Positions 61,778 to 64,000 of a stretch of DNA of 64,000 bases are shown piece by piece. A program made the position numbers and the translations under genes. The DNA is taken from positions 124,001-188,000 of the forward strand of contig JAEYYH010000023.1 in assembly GCA_023430885.1 (NCBI GenBank). The letters run 5' to 3'. Within the stretch, counting starts at the first letter, position 1. Each line of letters opens with the position of its first letter. The stretch comes from Bacillota bacterium (GTDB lineage Bacteria > Bacillota_I > Bacilli_A > RF39 > UBA660). The notes below the pieces were generated by a model. It was given only the letters and a program-made list of their open reading frames with translations. It did not search any database and was not told the DNA's origin.

Positions 61778-62770
61778 ATGAAAAAAGTATTATTGTTGTT
61801 TTCTTTGATTATATGTTTTATGATTTGTGGATGTGCAAAAAACACAGAAGAAGAGGTGCTTTCAAAATTTTCTAAAAAAATAGAAAATGCTAAGTCTTAC
61901 TATTTGACAGGAACTTTGGAAATGGTGAATAATGAAACTAGCTACATTTATGATGTAAATGTGTCTTATACTAAGGATAATAATTTCAAAGTCAGTTTAA
62001 AAAATCAGTCAAATGATCATGAACAAATTATTTTAAGAAATGAAGATGGAGTATATGTAATAACACCTTCATTAAACAAAAGTTTTAAATTTCAAAGTGA
62101 GTGGCCTTACAATAACTCACAAGCATATTTGTTACAGACAATATTAAATGATTTAGAATCAGATGAAAAATATACCTATGTAAATGAGGATGACAAACAT
62201 GTATTTACAAGTGCCGTAAATTATTCTAATAATACAGATTTAGTTAATCAAAAAGTTACAATAAATTCTGATTATGAGGTAGAAACAGTTGAAGTTTTAG
62301 ATGCAGATGGCAATGTAAAAATAAAAATGACATTTAATGATATTGATTACAAAGCAAAATTTAATACAGATTATTATAGTTTAGAACAAAATGTATCTTC
62401 TGAAGTTACAGATACAGATGAGGTTTCAACAATCGAAGATATAATTTATCCAATGTATATTCCAGTAAATACATCCTTATCAAGCCAAGATAAAGTAAAT
62501 ACTTCAACTGGCGAAAGAGTTATTTTATCATTTGATGGCGAGAGCCCATTTATGTTTATTCAGGAAAACGCAACAGCATCATCAGAGTTTACTACAATAC
62601 CAGTAAATGGAGAACTAGTAATGCTTGGTGGTACAATAGGCGTGTTAGATGATTCTTCAGTATCGTGGATATCTGAAGGGATGGAATATTACCTAGTATC
62701 TTCAACATTAAATGATGAAGAACTATTGGAAGTTGCACGTTCAATTGGATCAATTCCTGTTATAAAATAA
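61778..62770 (+). CDS. Lipoprotein with LolA/GerS-like fold (putative)
   Basis: Signal peptide with lipobox FMICGC (Cys19 most likely lipidated). The body begins with SKFSKKIENAKSYYLTGTLE, followed by beta-strands of the kind seen in LolA-like sporulation and germination lipoproteins, and a C-terminal domain VILSFDGESPFMFIQENAT that resembles the DUF4367-like tail. It would sit on the outer face of the membrane. The fold call is moderate; the precise role is unknown. Confidence 0.7.
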   Translation: MKKVLLLFSLIICFMICGCAKNTEEEVLSKFSKKIENAKSYYLTGTLEMVNNETSYIYDVNVSYTKDNNFKVSLKNQSNDHEQIILRNEDGVYVITPSLNKSFKFQSEWPYNNSQAYLLQTILNDLESDEKYTYVNEDDKHVFTSAVNYSNNTDLVNQKVTINSDYEVETVEVLDADGNVKIKMTFNDIDYKAKFNTDYYSLEQNVSSEVTDTDEVSTIEDIIYPMYIPVNTSLSSQDKVNTSTGERVILSFDGESPFMFIQENATASSEFTTIPVNGELVMLGGTIGVLDDSSVSWISEGMEYYLVSSTLNDEELLEVARSIGSIPVIK

Positions 62771-62846
62771 TGTGAAATATATATGAAATAATATATTTTG
62801 TATATATTTTTTTTCTTTTTATGTTATAATCATTATGGGTGATAGT

Positions 62847-63674
62847 ATGGAAAAAGGAACAAATAAAAAGAAAACAACAACTAGTACTAATACAAAGAAA
62901 AGTACTGGAACAAACAAAACTGTTGCAAATAAAAGCGCAGCAACTAAGAAGGCTAGTAATAGTCCTGCAAAGAAGACTACTAATACTTCAAAAGCAGCAA
63001 CTAGTTCTCAAAAAGTAGCAACTAGTCAAAAAAAGGAAACTGTTCAAGTTACTACTAAACCAGTAGTAAAAGAGGAAACTCCTAAGAAAGTTGAAAAAAA
63101 AGAAAAAGACATTATTGTAAATTCAGTTAAAACAGAAAAAACTGAACATGGAGAGAAATTAACTAAAAATAAAGAAAAATTAGCAATTGAAAACAACGAA
63201 TTCACAAATTTAATTAAAATTGTTTTAATAGTAACAGGTATATTCTTAGCGTTTTATTTAATAACATACCTAGTAGCAAAAAATAAAGCTAATGATACTG
63301 ATAAAGAGACTGATACTCCAGAAGTAAGTATTCAGTATGATGAAATTTTAATGAGCAATTTATTAAAACAAAGTGGCTCTGAGTATTACGTTTTAGCTTA
63401 TGATGCTAAAGATGTATATTATGATACATATAATACATATATAACTTCATATACTGGAAAAGACAATGCTATGAGAGTGTATACTTCTGTTTTATCTAAT
63501 AGTTTTAATAAGGCTTATTATGATAAAGACGCAGAAAGCAATACTGATGTAGCTTCAATAAATGAATTAAAATTAAATTCATCTACTTTAATTAAAGTTA
63601 AAGATGGCAAGATTCAAGCAACTTATGAAGGACATGATGCAATCGTAACACATTTAAAAACTTTAATTGATTAA
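62847..63674 (+). CDS. Lys/Thr-rich membrane protein with C-terminal extracellular domain
   Basis: ATG 62847 follows GGGTGAT; an upstream ATG (62835) overlaps that site. The first 110 residues are low-complexity Lys, Thr, Ser and Ala with repeated short motifs such as KKTTNTSK and ATSQK. A membrane helix lies at about 127-150 (IKIVLIVTGIFLAFYLITY). The C-terminal part carries LLKQSGSEYYVLAYD and KDGKIQATYEGHD, which recalls a thioredoxin-like domain but has no Cys. Function unknown. Confidence 0.7.
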   Translation: MEKGTNKKKTTTSTNTKKSTGTNKTVANKSAATKKASNSPAKKTTNTSKAATSSQKVATSQKKETVQVTTKPVVKEETPKKVEKKEKDIIVNSVKTEKTEHGEKLTKNKEKLAIENNEFTNLIKIVLIVTGIFLAFYLITYLVAKNKANDTDKETDTPEVSIQYDEILMSNLLKQSGSEYYVLAYDAKDVYYDTYNTYITSYTGKDNAMRVYTSVLSNSFNKAYYDKDAESNTDVASINELKLNSSTLIKVKDGKIQATYEGHDAIVTHLKTLID

Positions 63675-63694
63675 TAAAAGGGAATGGTGGTAAC

Positions 63695-64000
63695 ATGGCT
63701 AGCAAAAGAAAAAAAGAAACTTTTAAGGATGCAATCTTAAAAAGATGGAAAATTGTAAGTAAAGTTAATAAAAAAGAAATTTCTAATAGTAAACAAGAAA
63801 AGAAAAATGGCGAAAAAATTCAAAAACGTTCAACATTTTCAACTGCAGAAGTTGTAACAATTGTTATAATAACTGCATTTATTAGTTTACTTATGGGATT
63901 AGTAATTTCTAATTCGACTAATCAAACTGGAAATTATAAGGCAGTTTCTCCTGAAATGCAAGATTTCTTAGAAGAATATAATAATATTATAGATAACTAC
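63695..64000 (+). CDS. N-terminus of a probable S41-type C-terminal processing protease (partial)
   Basis: The frame opens at ATG 63695 behind GGTGG and runs off the window. It has a lysine-rich cytoplasmic segment (about 48 residues), a membrane helix VVTIVIITAFISLLMGLVIS and then SPEMQDFLEEYNNIIDNY, an opening seen in CtpA-like S41 peptidases of Bacillota. No catalytic residue is inside the window, so the call is tentative. Confidence 0.5.
   Translation, partial: MASKRKKETFKDAILKRWKIVSKVNKKEISNSKQEKKNGEKIQKRSTFSTAEVVTIVIITAFISLLMGLVISNSTNQTGNYKAVSPEMQDFLEEYNNIIDNY

Noticed and set aside
1..64000. Mycoplasma-type code with UGA as Trp
   Set aside because: Several well-supported genes end with TGA and the tRNA-Trp anticodon is CCA, so the standard bacterial code applies.

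Overview
The window is AT-rich, densely coded bacterial DNA. Genes start behind GGAGG/GGTGAT-type ribosome binding sites, UGA is used as a stop (for example in the genes ending at 4655, 10575 and 35028), and several genes belong to spore formers: a SleB-type hydrolase at 6751, CotY/CotZ-type coat proteins at 38626 and 54348, a DUF4183 protein at 38164 and SafA-like LysM proteins. Together with CdaA/CdaR, MgtE, HtrA and many short lineage-specific genes, this suggests a spore-forming, low-GC member of the Bacillota, probably an uncultured host-associated Bacilli/Erysipelotrichia-like lineage. The taxonomic placement is inference.

Layout. 1-7.2 kb: the tail of a repeat-rich membrane protein, an Abi_2/HEPN protein, HtrA, a nitroreductase, a thioredoxin-like protein, a five-LysM amidase and a SleB-type hydrolase. 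7268-7341: tRNA-Trp. About 7.4-22.1 kb: an accessory island holding a frameshifted large serine recombinase, a Ser/Thr kinase, a divergent Sau3AI-like restriction-modification pair, a three-gene operon that looks like an ABC three-component (ABC-3C) conflict system with a DUF4297-like nuclease effector, an unrecognised 516-aa gene, a palindromic promoter driving a 41-codon ORF, and a Fic protein. Two paralogous promoter-leader-terminator units with a 37-bp perfect identity bracket the last three items. 22.2-33.4 kb: PadR/DUF1048, a methyltransferase, DNPH1-like and pyrB, the CoaE-CoaD-metallohydrolase operon, LysR regulators, an aminotransferase-GNAT fusion, a tocopherol-cyclase-like protein and an FMN reductase. 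33.4-39.4 kb: a pair of CxH/CxxC proteins, a Rieske oxidoreductase, isochorismatase, DUF5131 and spore-surface genes. 39.5-48.4 kb: queuosine salvage, MgtA, a 10-TM metal exporter with a Fur regulator, the GGGtGRT pair, MgtE and a uracil-DNA glycosylase. 48.5-64 kb: a papain-like hydrolase, a YtrA-type ABC operon, house-cleaning enzymes, coat and LysM proteins, a Clp-type AAA+ protein between two membrane-anchored thioredoxin-fold proteins, TrmL, CdaA-CdaR, DUF378, a lipoprotein and the start of a probable S41 protease.

Working together: the island is plausibly a defence hotspot next to tRNA-Trp. The 40-48 kb block is a divalent-metal block. The 54-61 kb block combines spore/envelope functions with c-di-AMP synthesis. 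The best candidates for something undescribed are the paired small-RNA-like units at 18829-19000 and 21952-22089 with the 516-aa gene between them, and the ABC-3C operon next to the restriction-modification genes.
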